DNA of 64,000 nt from VXYL01 sp963422285 (GCA_963422285.2 CAXXJO010000001.1:930001-994000); one strand, 5' to 3'; positions 45,127-54,292 are shown, counted from the first letter of the stretch. Made by a program: numbers and translations. The notes: generated by a model from the letters alone, not told the origin.

Positions 45127-45908
45127 ATGGAAGCCAAGCAATCGAGCCTGCCGCTGGACGCTGCCGATGCGCCGACGCCGTCGGGCCGGCGGTCGCCGAG
45201 CGGCGTCGCCACCACGGAGCTGGCGTTGTCCGCCCATGTGGGAACGAACGCGGACGTCTTCCCATCCATACTCGGCCTTCATGTGCCGCTGGGCGCGAAG
45301 ATAGCCGATGTAACCTACGGAAAAGGCGTTTTTTGGAAGAAGGTTCGCGCCGACGACTACGAACTTCACGCCTCGGACATAGCCACGGGAATCGATTGCC
45401 GAAACTTGCCCTACGATAGCGAATCGTTCGATGTGGTTGTTTCGATCCGCCGTACATGGAAGGTTTCTTTCGGAGCGGTTCCACAACCAAAGCCGGTGCG
45501 GGTACCCACAATTCCTTTCGAAGCCACTACTCCAATGGAAACGAAGCTCCGCGAACCGGAGGGGCCAAGTGGCATGCAGCGGTTTTGGAACTGTATGTGG
45601 AAGGTGCTTGGGAAGCCCATAGAGTGCTGAGGGGAAAGGGAGTGTTCATCGTCAAGTGCCAAGACGAAGTGAGCGCAAACCGCCAAAACCTAACCCATGT
45701 AGAGATCGTCAACGCCTATCTGGACATGGGTTTCCACTGCAAGGATCTATTCGTCGTCGTCAGGCCGAACAGGCCTAGCATGAGCAGAGTGGTCAAGCAG
45801 GTCCATGCCCGCAAGAACCATTCGTACTTCCTGGTATTCATCAAGGCTGCGCAGGGCAAAGACCCATCCAGGATGAGGTTCGCTAAAGGAACCCGTTCAT
45901 CAGCGTGA
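45127..45908 (+). pseudogene. DNA methyltransferase of a restriction-modification system, frameshifted at its DPPY motif
   Basis: From ATG 45127 the frame reads ELALSAHVGTNADVFPSILG, IADVTYGKGVFWKKVRADDY and LPYDSESFDVVV. A single-base loss near 45440 then moves the rest into another frame: FDPPYMEGFFRSGSTTKAG, LRGKGVFIVKCQDEVSANRQ, VVRPNRPSMSRVVKQVHARK, then NHSYFLVFIK. The reconstituted protein (about 260 residues) is a SAM-dependent DNA modification methylase with DPPY catalytic motif. The break falls exactly at that motif, so the gene is inactive unless the base is restored. The convergent neighbour is the matching nuclease gene. The 3' ends overlap by 26 nt. Confidence 0.78.
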
Positions 45909-46463
45909 ACGGCTCGTCGCGGAATGGCGGTGTGGGAGGCCAGTGGACCGTAACGAGAGTAGCCAGGAGATGTCGGCGTTGGTATGGCGAGTACCGAGGG
46001 AATGACGCAGCAGGAAGCTCTTCGTTCTTCGCAAAGACAAACCTCCACTTCTTTTCAAACGCAAAGACATTGATCGCCAGTATATCGAACTCGCCACGCC
46101 TCAAGCATGTCGTCGATACGCTGCTGCCATCCGGCGGGACTACTTCACGCAGGTCGCTTGCGACGACCTGCGCTTTGCCGACCCAGCCTTCGTCAGTCGA
46201 CCGTATGGTCGCTGTCTGAAGCGACTTGGATTCGAAGATGAAATCTCTTCCCTGGTAGCGAACGATGCGGTCTCCTTTCTTCTTTCGGTCGTGATCGTCG
46301 GGTTTAGCACATTCGAAATCCCATTCTGGGATAGCCATATCTGCTCCAGCTTGAGCTCCGCCAGATAGCTGAGAAGCATGCCTCTCAGGCTGGGGTTTTG
46401 GTCCGCCACCTGCGTCAATTCATCCGGTGTGACATCCCATCGATCGAATATCGTATCCGGCAT
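45883..46463 (-). pseudogene. Restriction endonuclease partner, frameshifted
   Basis: From ATG 46463 the protein starts MPDTIFDRWDVTPDELTQVA and runs to LSYLAELKLEQIWLS. Near 46310 the frame changes, and it continues with DDHDRKKKGDRIVRYQGRDF, IFESKSLQTATIRSTDEGWV, EFDILAINVFAFEKKWRFVF and YSPYQRRHLLATLVTVHWPP. The ExK in FESKS, after an acidic residue in GRDF, fits a PD-(D/E)XK nuclease. This type of protein accompanies the methylase family found next door (recollection). Both members of the pair carry one frameshift. Confidence 0.7.
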
Positions 46464-46819
46464 GCGATTTTCTCCCTCTCCGAGCCTTGCCGTCCGTGAC
46501 AGCCCGCAGGCTGCCATGGGCGCCCCATGATAGAGGCTCGTCTTCCATACGTGAACGAGCCTTTGCGTCGAGGCAGATCGGGAACCGGGTTCGTCCCGAG
46601 GCTGGCGCCGCTGATGTCTCGGTGTTTGTTGGAGGGAGGCGTTGGGAAGGCAACAGGCTAGGGCTGCCGCCAACCTTCGGTCGAAGTGCTTGACGGTGTT
46701 CATGAAGCCGCCATTGCCCTTCCCGGCCGGCTTGGGCAGCCCATCGCCGGACTAGCTGCAAATCGGCTTGGGTCTGACGACAAAGTGGCGCCTTGTGTGC
46801 TGCAGACCCTCCCCTGAAA
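46464..46819. other. Gene-free stretch containing a short rpoH-like fragment
   Basis: No gene is supported. From about 46685 to 46795 the sequence resembles the region 2 part of the rpoH gene at 49657-49750: cttgacggtgttcatgaagc against cttgacggccttcatgaggc, then ggcagcccatcgccggacta against ggcagcccatagccggaata. A small internal deletion separates the two matching parts. It appears to be a decayed partial copy of rpoH. Confidence 0.5.
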
Positions 46820-47662
46820 CTACCGATCCCAGCCAGCTTCCCTTGCCGCCTCCCGCAGCGCCTGACCAAGCCGTTGCTCCATCTGTGCTGGCGGCAGGGA
46901 TGGCGCTTCCCGTTGCAGCGCCGCGACGTGCGCTTCGAAGTCGGGATCGTTCTGTCGCCCGATGAGCGCCAGTTCGGCCGTTTCCGAAAATCCGTCGGTT
47001 CCCGTCAAGGCCCTCTGCAAGTTCAGGAACTGCCGGTGGACCTGCTCCGGCAACGAGTCCCCGTCGCTCAAGCTGGCCTCGAGCACATGACGGTACACCC
47101 TGTCGGGCTCGTTTTCGCCCTGCAGGACGCGCTCCAGGCTTGCGTCCGGGGTCAGCAGCAGCGGCTCCGATCGCCATTGCGACGCCCATTCGTTGACGGC
47201 GAAATGAAGCATGCTGTTCATGTTGCGAGTGCTCAGCAGCGTGACTCCGTGGTGGACGGCTTCGGCCAAGATGTAGGCATCTTTCGGAATATCGCGGTCG
47301 CGAGCCACGCTGAAGCACGACCGCGGGATGCCGTCTGCCAGTTCCTCCACCGCATCGACATCTTCGGAAGTCTGGTTTGCACCTTGAATATGTCCCTCGC
47401 CCCGCTCGATTTCGGCGGCCAGCCATCGGGCGACAGCAGTATCGGTAGAGGTCTCGACAGCGCGTCGAACCGACTCCGAGACGCGATGCTCGCGAAAAGT
47501 TCTTCGCCATGCCTGCCTTTGACGCCGTGCGACCACGTCGACCGTCTCCGTCCTCACCGTCGGCAGCAGCAGGAGGGGGGACTGCCTTCGATAGGCAATG
47601 GTGGTCAGCAATCTTCTCGTGGAAGGACCGCGAAGCAGGTTGGTGTCAGCGGCCCACGCCAT
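46820..47662 (-). CDS. PIN-like protein, possible toxin
   Basis: A 280-residue protein whose start, MAWAADTNLLRGPSTRRLL, has the first PIN aspartate (DTN). A second acidic group follows at ARDRDIPKDAYILAEAVHHG and TLLSTRNMNSMLHF, the position of the last PIN residues. The region after about 190 is helical and unassigned, making it twice the length of VapC. ATG 47662 lies inside the end of a small upstream gene (overlap 17 nt), as in toxin-antitoxin pairs. No ribosome-binding site is visible, consistent with coupling. Function is inferred. Confidence 0.6.
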   Translation of the reverse strand: MAWAADTNLLRGPSTRRLLTTIAYRRQSPLLLLPTVRTETVDVVARRQRQAWRRTFREHRVSESVRRAVETSTDTAVARWLAAEIERGEGHIQGANQTSEDVDAVEELADGIPRSCFSVARDRDIPKDAYILAEAVHHGVTLLSTRNMNSMLHFAVNEWASQWRSEPLLLTPDASLERVLQGENEPDRVYRHVLEASLSDGDSLPEQVHRQFLNLQRALTGTDGFSETAELALIGRQNDPDFEAHVAALQREAPSLPPAQMEQRLGQALREAAREAGWDR

Positions 47663-47957
47663 GTCCGTCGCTGGGCAAGCGGCGTTCGGCGCGTCTGCGC
47701 TGGTAGTACCACCGCCACACCTGCTTCTCCATCTCGGTGGGAATTTCGTAGGCGGGAACATGGTCCATGTCGTACTCCGCGGCCTCGGTCGCCATCTCGT
47801 CAGCCTTGGCGGAATCGAGCCCCGCATCCACGGCGACCTGGGCCAGCGCGGCCGCCAAGCGCGCTTCGGCACCGGCGGCACCCTTCAGCCGGCAGCGTTC
47901 TTCCAAGTTCGGCATGATGCTTGCGGTCGCAGCGGGCACATGATCGTACTCGGCCAC
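47646..47957 (-). CDS. Small partner of the PIN-like protein, possible antitoxin
   Basis: A 103-residue protein starting at GTG 47957 (MAEYDHVPAATASIMPNLEE), Ala/Glu-rich and mostly helical, ending in a basic tail (WRWYYQRRRAERRLPSDGHG). It matches no antitoxin fold I recognise. The case for a partner role rests on size, on the 17-nt overlap with the PIN gene and on its upstream position. The basic C-terminus could bind nucleic acid. Confidence 0.5.
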   Translation of the reverse strand: MAEYDHVPAATASIMPNLEERCRLKGAAGAEARLAAALAQVAVDAGLDSAKADEMATEAAEYDMDHVPAYEIPTEMEKQVWRWYYQRRRAERRLPSDGHGVGR

Positions 47958-48231
47958 CTGTCTCGGTGCAAGAATATGCTCGGGGCATGGTATTTCGGAC
48001 TTTCAGGCGGCGGTCGGCGGACTGCCCTGGACCAAGCTGCGAACCGCCACAGCAATCTTCGCATGGTTCGGTTCGAGGCGCCCGCCTGCCGACTTGCCAT
48101 CGCCAAAACCCGATCTGCCCCTTGCCCTTCGGGCATTGCGTATGATTCGCGGGGAAGATGACAGTTTGTTCGAGTTCAAGGCCGCCGCATGGACGCCAGC
48201 AGGCGCCGCGCACCCTGAACTCCTGGAGAAT

Positions 48232-48702
48232 ATGCGCCGGCGCTCGACGACATGCCGCTATTTCGCCTACGGCTCCAACCTTTCTACGCAGCGTCTGCGC
48301 GAACGGGCGCCGTCGGCTCGGGCCATTGGTCGGGCGCGGCTGCCGCGTCATAGGCTGCGCTGGCACAAGCTGGGCCGGGATGGTTCCGGCAAGTGCTTCG
48401 TGGAATGCACCGGCGTCGCTGCGGACGATGTATGGGGCGTGCTGTTCGAGCTCGATTGGCGCGACAAGCCGAAGCTGGACGCCGCGGAAGGTCTCGGCAT
48501 CGGCTACTTCGAGCGGGAGGTGCGCCTGGCGATGGATGGCGGCGAGCGCCTGGCGCTCACCTACTACGCCAAGCCGGACAAAATCGACCCGGCTCTGCGG
48601 CCGCGGCAGTGGTACAAGAACCATGTCCTGCGCGGCGCCCGGGAACATGGCTTGCCGGCCAGCTACATCGCAGCCTTGGAGCGGGTGGAGGCGGACTCCT
48701 GA
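48232..48702 (+). CDS. Gamma-glutamylcyclotransferase-family protein
   Basis: A 156-residue cytoplasmic enzyme of the GGCT fold. The signature CRYFAYGSNLSTQRLRERAP contains the YGSN substrate loop, and the catalytic glutamate is expected in LDAAEGLGIGY. LFELDWRDKPKLDAAEG and LTYYAKPDKIDPALRPRQWY are further family features. The reaction would release 5-oxoproline from a gamma-glutamyl compound. ATG 48232 has TGGAGA a few bases upstream; an in-frame ATG at 48142 would add 30 residues. It stands alone. Confidence 0.85.
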   Translation: MRRRSTTCRYFAYGSNLSTQRLRERAPSARAIGRARLPRHRLRWHKLGRDGSGKCFVECTGVAADDVWGVLFELDWRDKPKLDAAEGLGIGYFEREVRLAMDGGERLALTYYAKPDKIDPALRPRQWYKNHVLRGAREHGLPASYIAALERVEADS

Positions 48703-49061
48703 TGCGGTTCGTGGTGGATCGACGAGATCGCGCCACCGCCTGCCGACATTGAAGTCGGCGTTGTCGTCGATTCCGCTTGTGGGCGCAGCAAGCGACTCCG
48801 AAGACAGCCTCACGCCGCAGATAAGGCGGACCCGCAACCTTCCTACGTTCCTACGTTCGGGACGAGCACCTCGTTCGCCCACGGCATCCATGTCGCCAGA
48901 GTCTAGGGCAGGTACGAACAAGCCCAGCCACCGCAAGAATACACCTTACGAATCAATCAGTTACGATAATCCCGGGCAGACTTCAAGGACTTGATCAGAC
49001 CTGCCTTGGATCTACTGCCTAAACGACGGAATCCAGGCTGCGTCGAGGCGGCGCTGGCCGC
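48703..49061. other. Gene-free stretch between the cyclotransferase gene and rpoH
   Basis: No gene, RNA or clear terminator was recognised. The two flanking genes converge, so only 3' ends are expected here. Confidence 0.4.
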
Positions 49062-49931
49062 CTATGCCGCGGACAGCGCCGCGTCCATGTGCTTCCTGAG
49101 CTTCTTCATGGCGTTGCGTTCGAGTTGGCGGATGCGCTCGGCGGAGACGCCGTAGCGCCGGGCCAACTCCGACAGCGTCTCCTTGCTGTCCCGCAGCCAG
49201 CGCGATTCGACGATGTCGCGGCTGCGTTCGTCCAGGGTCTTGATGGCCGTTGCCAGCTGCGCGGACGCGAGGCGGCCGGCATCTTCCTCGGCGACGATCT
49301 CCAGCGGATTGGCAGAGGCGTCTTCCAGGTAGTGGACGGGGGCCGGCGGCATCTCGTCGGCATCGTCGTCGGGATGGGCGTCGAAGGATACGTCCCGGGA
49401 CGCCAAGCGGCCTTCCATCTGGGTGACCGTGGCCGGCGGTACGCCGAGATCGTCGGCGATGGCGCGGGTTTCGGCGTCGTTCAGCCAACCCAGCTTCTTC
49501 TTGCTGCCGCGCAGGTTGAAGAACAGCTTGCGCTGGGCCTTGGTGGTGGCCACCTTGACGATGCGCCAGTTGCGCAGGATGAAGTCGTGCATCTCGGCCT
49601 TGATCCAATGCACGGCGAAGGACACCAAACGTACGCCCACCTTCGGGTCGAAGCGCTTGACGGCCTTCATGAGGCCGACATTGCCCTCCTGGATCAGATC
49701 GGCTTGAGGCAGCCCATAGCCGGAATAGCTGCGGGCGAGGTGGACGACGAAGCGCAGATGGCTGAGCACGAGTTCCCGCGCCGCATCCAGATCGTTGTCG
49801 CGATAGAAGCGTTCGGCGAGGACGCGCTCCTCGTCGGCGGTCAACACGGGCAAGGCGTTGACGGTCTGGATGTAGGCTTCCAAGTTGCGGCCCGGCGAGA
49901 GGCTCGCGAGCGAGAGTACGTTTGCGCCCAT
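49062..49931 (-). CDS. rpoH: RNA polymerase heat-shock sigma factor (sigma-32)
   Basis: The 289-residue sigma factor directs transcription of heat-shock genes. Region 2 is clear (LVLSHLRFVVHLARSYSGYG, LPQADLIQEGNVGLMKAVKR, HWIKAEMHDFILRNWRIVKV). The RpoH box QRKLFFNLRG, diagnostic for sigma-32, follows, and region 4 ends with a helix-turn-helix (LSELARRYGVSAERIRQLER). Length and order are typical. It lies downstream of ftsYEX, the usual gammaproteobacterial arrangement, separated by about 180 bases that probably contain its own promoters. In E. coli translation is controlled by a leader thermosensor; this was not assessed. Confidence 0.96.
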   Translation of the reverse strand: MGANVLSLASLSPGRNLEAYIQTVNALPVLTADEERVLAERFYRDNDLDAARELVLSHLRFVVHLARSYSGYGLPQADLIQEGNVGLMKAVKRFDPKVGVRLVSFAVHWIKAEMHDFILRNWRIVKVATTKAQRKLFFNLRGSKKKLGWLNDAETRAIADDLGVPPATVTQMEGRLASRDVSFDAHPDDDADEMPPAPVHYLEDASANPLEIVAEEDAGRLASAQLATAIKTLDERSRDIVESRWLRDSKETLSELARRYGVSAERIRQLERNAMKKLRKHMDAALSAA

Positions 49932-50112
49932 CGTCTAACCTCCTAATCTCCTAACAAGCGGCGCACAATAGCGAGGACAGGCCTCGGCTGCGCATTCCAC
50001 AGTTGCCTCTTCTGCTACCTGCGGTAACACTTCGACTCTACATTAGCACTCCAGTTCCAAGAGTGCCAGCCGAACCGGCTGTCGGCTGAAGTCGAGTGTG
50101 GCGCGGGGTCGC

Positions 50113-51072
50113 TCAGACGGCAAGTTCCCTAAGTCGCTGGTCCGAGGCGATCCTCGCTCCCAGCCATCCCAGCAGGGTACCGCTTGCCAGCAGCGCGAGG
50201 AACATCGTGGGGTCGAACCTCACCAATTCCAAGCCCCGGCCATAGCTGCCGAACAGCCGCGTCAAGGGGGCTTCCAGCCAGATCAGCGCCATCGAAACCA
50301 GCATGGCTGCCACCAGCGCCCCGCAGACGCCGTAGATGACGCCGAGATAGAGGAACGGGCGACGCATGAACCGCTTGCTCGCACCAACCAGGGCCAGCAC
50401 CTGCAACTCATCCAGGCGCGCTTCGATTGCCAGCCGCACGGAAGCCGAGGAGACCAGCACTGCGCCGATGCCCAACAGCACGGCCGCCACCTGGTAGATG
50501 CGATCTACCACCTCCCGGATCGTCGCCAAGCGTTCCAGCCAAGCCCTTTCGACCGCCACCTCGTCGACGCCTTCGCTCCGTCTCGCATGATCGGCCAGCA
50601 GGGTCAGACGCGCTGCCGGCACATCGGCCGCGACTGCGACGCGAATCGTCGCCGGCAACGGATTGTCGTCCAGCAGATCCAGAGCGTCGGAGATGGCGGC
50701 ATGGCGACGGAACTCCAACAACGCCTGCTCCGGTGTGATAAGCCGCGCCCGATCGACATCCGGCTCGCGCCTCAAGCGTCGTGCCAGAGCGGCCGGCGCC
50801 TCGGCAGCGACGCCGGGTTGGAAGTATATCGAGAAGCCCAGGTTTTCCTGCCACTCGCCGGCAACAGCGGCAAGATTCCTCTCCGTGAGATAGAGGGCGG
50901 TTGGCAGGGCCAGCGCGATGCCGATCAGCACCCAGACCAGCAGCGTCGCGCCCAGCCGTTGGGAGATGAAGGTGAAACTCTCCCGCGCCACGCGGACGTG
51001 ATCGCGCCCGAACGCCCGCCGAGGCCGCCGATCAGAAGGCCAGACGTCCGACGGTTTCGGCTTTACGGCCAT
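50113..51072 (-). CDS. ftsX: Cell division protein FtsX
   Basis: Inner-membrane partner of FtsE that regulates septal peptidoglycan hydrolysis through periplasmic EnvC-type proteins. The 319-residue protein has an N-terminal helix (LGATLLVWVLIGIALALPTA), an extracytoplasmic loop (WQENLGFSIYFQPGVAAEAP), and three C-terminal helices including YQVAAVLLGIGAVLVSSASV and FLYLGVIYGVCGALVAAML. Start ATG 51072 lies seven bases after the ftsE stop; the frame upstream of it is not coding. Confidence 0.94.
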   Translation of the reverse strand: MAVKPKPSDVWPSDRRPRRAFGRDHVRVARESFTFISQRLGATLLVWVLIGIALALPTALYLTERNLAAVAGEWQENLGFSIYFQPGVAAEAPAALARRLRREPDVDRARLITPEQALLEFRRHAAISDALDLLDDNPLPATIRVAVAADVPAARLTLLADHARRSEGVDEVAVERAWLERLATIREVVDRIYQVAAVLLGIGAVLVSSASVRLAIEARLDELQVLALVGASKRFMRRPFLYLGVIYGVCGALVAAMLVSMALIWLEAPLTRLFGSYGRGLELVRFDPTMFLALLASGTLLGWLGARIASDQRLRELAV

Positions 51073-51079
51073 CGCCGGC

Positions 51080-51775
51080 TCAGGCCTCGGCCGCCGTGTC
51101 CACGGCAGCCGCAGTATCGCCCACCACCCTGCCCTTGGCCAACTCGACGATCCGTACGCCCATGGTGGCGAGCAGCTGCGCATCGTGACTGGCGACGATC
51201 ACCGTAGTGCCGATGTCGTGGAATTGACGGAACAGCCCCATCACGCTCCTCGACAGCGCCGGATCCAGATTGCCGGTGGGTTCGTCCGCCAACAGCACCT
51301 TGGGCCGGTTGACCACGGCCCGGGCGATGCCTACCCGCTGCCGTTCGCCTGCGGACAGGTGGCGTGGCAGCAGGCGCTCCTTGTCCAGCAGTTCGACGCT
51401 GGATAGCGCCGCCCGCACCCGTCGGCCGGCATCGCGCTCCTTCATGCCCGCCACCCGCAGCGGCAACGCCACATTGTCGAATACGCTGCGGTGGGCGAGC
51501 AGGCGATGATCCTGCAAGACGACGCCGAGATGCTGGCGGTAGCGCGGCAGGTGGCGGGGCGCGAGGCGTCCGATGTCGCAGCCGTTGACCAGCACCTGCC
51601 CTCGGGTCGCTGTTTCGAGACCGAGCACGAGGCGCAGAAACGTGCTCTTCCCGGCCCCGGAATGGCCGCTGAGGAAAGTCATGGTGCCGGCGGCGATGGT
51701 CACGGAGACATCGCGCAGCGCCTCGACGCCGCTGTCGAAATGCTTGACGACGCGGCGGAACTCGATTCCGTCCAT
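51080..51775 (-). CDS. ftsE: Cell division ATP-binding protein FtsE
   Basis: Cytoplasmic ATPase of the FtsEX complex at the divisome. The 231 residues include Walker A SGHSGAGKSTFLRLVLGLE (GHSGAGKS is the typical FtsE form), Q-loop VVLQDHRLLAHRSVFDNVAL, signature LSAGERQRVGIARAVVNRP, Walker B VLLADEPTGNLD and the switch His in ASHDAQ. The ATG at 51775 is preferred because GAGGAAGG lies just upstream; a TTG 24 bases earlier is also in frame. It lies between ftsY and ftsX in one leftward operon. Confidence 0.95.
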   Translation of the reverse strand: MDGIEFRRVVKHFDSGVEALRDVSVTIAAGTMTFLSGHSGAGKSTFLRLVLGLETATRGQVLVNGCDIGRLAPRHLPRYRQHLGVVLQDHRLLAHRSVFDNVALPLRVAGMKERDAGRRVRAALSSVELLDKERLLPRHLSAGERQRVGIARAVVNRPKVLLADEPTGNLDPALSRSVMGLFRQFHDIGTTVIVASHDAQLLATMGVRIVELAKGRVVGDTAAAVDTAAEA

Positions 51776-51808
51776 GCCAGCCTTCCTCGCCAAGGGCAAC
51801 GCCGGCCC

Positions 51809-52813
51809 TCAGTCCGGGACCGCCAGCAGCGCTTCGACGAACTCTCTCGGCCTGAACGCCTGCAAGTCGTCGATGCCTTCGCCGACGCCGACAAAGCGCA
51901 CCGGCAGCTTCGACGCGGCAAGAGCCACGATCACGCCTGCCTTGGCGGTGCCGTCGAGCTTGGTCAGCGCCAGCGACGTGACGCCCACCACCTTGTCGAA
52001 TTCCGCCACCTGGGACAGCGCGTTCTGGCCTACGCCAGCATCGAGGGCCAGCAGCACTTCATGGGGCGCACCGTCGCCGAGACGGCCCATGACGCGCTTG
52101 ATCTTCCTCAACTCGTCCATGAGGCCGACCTTCGCTTGCAGGCGGCCGGCAGTGTCCGCCAGCACCACGTCGATGCCGCGGGCTTTGGCGGCTTGCAGGG
52201 CGTCGAAGATCACCGAGGCGCTGTCGGCGCCCTGGCCCTGAGCGATCACCCCAACGCCGTTGCGCTCTCCCCACTGCGCGAGCTGCTCCACCGCGGCAGC
52301 GCGGAAGGTATCGCCGGCAGCCAGCAGCACCGAATGGCCTTCGTCGCCAAGCTGCTTGGCGAGTTTGCCGATCAGAGTGGTCTTGCCAGCGCCGTTCACG
52401 CCCACCACCAGCACCACGTAGGGCCGCTGGGCGCCGACGGCGAAGGGCGCGGCGACCGGGGCGAGAATATCCACCAGCTCCTCGGCCAGGGCTGCGTGCA
52501 GTGCGGGAGTATTGGCCAGTTCCCGGCGCGAGACGCGGCTCTTGAGTGCCGCCATGATGCGCTCGGTGGCGTCCACGCCCACATCGGCGACCAGCAGGCT
52601 GGCCTCCAGTTCCTCCAGCACATCCTCGTCGATGGCGCGTTCGCCGAGCAGCAGATCGCCGATGCCCACGGCGATCTGCCGTCGCGTCTTGGCCAGGGAG
52701 TTGTTCAGGCGCGACCACAGCGACTTCTTCGCCGTCGTGCCGGCGCCATCCCTCGATGCCGCGCCAGCTGCCGCGCGATCCTCAGGGGGATCGGATTTCC
52801 TTCGTTTCCACAC
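51809..52813 (-). CDS. ftsY: Signal recognition particle receptor FtsY
   Basis: FtsY is the GTPase docking SRP-ribosome complexes at the inner membrane. The 334-residue protein has a short acidic/basic N-terminal extension, then the NG domain: RLNNSLAKTRRQIAVGIGDL, G1 VVGVNGAGKTTLIGKLAKQL, DTFRAAAVEQLAQWGER, VVLADTAGRLQ, TKLDGTAKAG and VGVGEGIDDLQAFRPREFVE at the end. The start appears to be GTG at 52813. The A domain is much shorter than in E. coli. Divergent from rsmD, as is common in Gammaproteobacteria. Confidence 0.95.
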   Translation of the reverse strand: MWKRRKSDPPEDRAAAGAASRDGAGTTAKKSLWSRLNNSLAKTRRQIAVGIGDLLLGERAIDEDVLEELEASLLVADVGVDATERIMAALKSRVSRRELANTPALHAALAEELVDILAPVAAPFAVGAQRPYVVLVVGVNGAGKTTLIGKLAKQLGDEGHSVLLAAGDTFRAAAVEQLAQWGERNGVGVIAQGQGADSASVIFDALQAAKARGIDVVLADTAGRLQAKVGLMDELRKIKRVMGRLGDGAPHEVLLALDAGVGQNALSQVAEFDKVVGVTSLALTKLDGTAKAGVIVALAASKLPVRFVGVGEGIDDLQAFRPREFVEALLAVPD

Positions 52814-52972
52814 CGTCTCGACGCCTCGCCCATGCTTCGCTGCCTACCGCGTCCGCATTATCGGTGCTCGGCAGCCCGTGGGAAAGCGCCGCGAGCGTAC
52901 TCCAGACACGGCACCCTCAAGGTGAAGGCGCTATTCTTCGGCAATCCAGTTTCCAACTTCCACACCGCTGCC

Positions 52973-53539
52973 ATGGGCCGCACACGCTCCGCTGCCCACC
53001 GCATCCGCATCATCGGCGGACAGTGGCGGGGGCGAAAGCTCGAAATCGCCAGTGCCGGCATCCGGCCGACGCCAGATCGCGCCCGGGTAACGCTGTTCAA
53101 CTGGCTTGCGGCCGAGCTGCCGGGAGCGCGGGTGTTGGATCTGTTCGCCGGCACTGGCGTGCTCGGTTTCGAGGCCCTGTCCCGGGGTGCCGCCCATGCC
53201 GTGCTGGTGGATCGGGATCGAAGCGCGGCGCGGCTGCTCGCCAAGCATCGAGAACTGCTTGGCGCCCGTGCCACGGTGGAACAGGCCGATGCTCTGCGGT
53301 GGCTGCAACGCCAAGCGCCGGAGCGGCAGTGGGATGTGGCATTTCTCGATCCGCCGTTCGACTCTGCGCTGCTTGCCGAGGCGATAGCGGCGATGGCGAC
53401 GCGGCTGACGACAAATGGCGTCATCTATGCGGAGGCCGACGCCGGGTTCGACTTCGCCGATTCCTCCCGCCTCGCCGGGCTGTCCCCATGGCGCACCTCC
53501 AGCGCCGGCGCCGTGCGCTACGCCTTGCTGCGGCGCTAG
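52973..53539 (+). CDS. rsmD: 16S rRNA (guanine966-N2)-methyltransferase
   Basis: RsmD methylates G966 of 16S rRNA in the assembled 30S subunit. The 188 residues show IRIIGGQWRGRKLEIASAGI, RPTPDRARVTLFNWLAAELP, the SAM loop VLDLFAGTGVLGFEALSRGA and the catalytic DPPF in VAFLDPPFDSALL. ATG 52973 is 159 bases from the divergent ftsY start. coaD follows about 110 bases later on the same strand. Confidence 0.95.
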   Translation: MGRTRSAAHRIRIIGGQWRGRKLEIASAGIRPTPDRARVTLFNWLAAELPGARVLDLFAGTGVLGFEALSRGAAHAVLVDRDRSAARLLAKHRELLGARATVEQADALRWLQRQAPERQWDVAFLDPPFDSALLAEAIAAMATRLTTNGVIYAEADAGFDFADSSRLAGLSPWRTSSAGAVRYALLRR

Positions 53540-53651
53540 CGACGGGCGCGGATTCGTCCGGGGCGTCTCCCGCATCCTGTAGGCAGCGAGGTCTGACGGC
53601 AGCGGATGGTTTGGGCTACTATCGTTGCTCTCAAGCCACCCGCGAGAGCCG

Positions 53652-54143
53652 ATGACCAGTATCGTCTACCCCGGCAGCTTCAATCCCATCACCTACGGCC
53701 ACCAGGACATCGTCGAACGCGCTCTGCGGCTGTTCGACAAGGTCGTCGTCGCCGTCGGCACATCGGCGGACAAGGATCCGGATACCTATCTCGCCCCGCG
53801 CATCGATCTATGCCGCCAAGCGCTCGCCGAATTCGGCGAGCGAGTGGAAGTCGAGGGGTTCAACGTCCTGCTCGTGGAATACGTGCGCTCGAAGAACACG
53901 CGCTTCATCGTGCGCGGCCTGCGCACCATATCGGACTTCGACTACGAGTATCAGATGATCGCCATGAACCAGACCTTGGATCCGGATTTGGAATACGTGC
54001 TGCTGCCGACCTCCCGGCAGTGGTCGTTCCTATCCTCCTCCAGAGTGCGCGAGATCGCCGGTTTGGGCGGCGACATCTCCGAGTTCGTGCATCCGGCGGT
54101 GGCGGAACGCTACGGCGACGCCGACAAGCCGACAGCGGCCTAG
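53652..54143 (+). CDS. coaD: Phosphopantetheine adenylyltransferase
   Basis: CoaD catalyses the fourth step of coenzyme A synthesis, 4'-phosphopantetheine + ATP to dephospho-CoA. The 163-residue enzyme has the nucleotidyltransferase motif YPGSFNPITYGHQDIVERAL (T/HxGH variant TYGH), RFIVRGLRTISDFDYEYQMI and SSSRVREIAGLGGDISEFV (the SSTxVRE equivalent). ATG at 53652 precedes TSIVYPGSF. It is convergent with mutM, and a dispersed repeat fills the gap. Confidence 0.96.
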   Translation: MTSIVYPGSFNPITYGHQDIVERALRLFDKVVVAVGTSADKDPDTYLAPRIDLCRQALAEFGERVEVEGFNVLLVEYVRSKNTRFIVRGLRTISDFDYEYQMIAMNQTLDPDLEYVLLPTSRQWSFLSSSRVREIAGLGGDISEFVHPAVAERYGDADKPTAA

Positions 54144-54149
54144 GCAGCG

Positions 54150-54292
54150 GGTCGGTTTGAAATCGGATCAGCCGGCCACTGCGGATTCTGCTACATATGG
54201 TGGTACAGCAGCGTTCCATCTCGCCTGCATCTTGCGACTGTGCGATGCACGGTGCGGCACGACGATACGGATTCAAACCGGCCCGCTACCGC
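54150..54292 (-). repeat. Dispersed repeat with CGGTTTGAAAT-type ends (copy in coaD-mutM gap)
   Basis: About 140 bp bounded by cggtttgaaat (54153-54163) and attcaaaccg (54271-54280), which are near-perfect inverted repeats. Its reverse complement resembles the copy at 63221-63350, sharing a gtttgaatc left end, acaagatg/caagatg, catatgtagcag/tatatgcag and a gatcc...ttcaaaccga right end. Confidence 0.7.
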
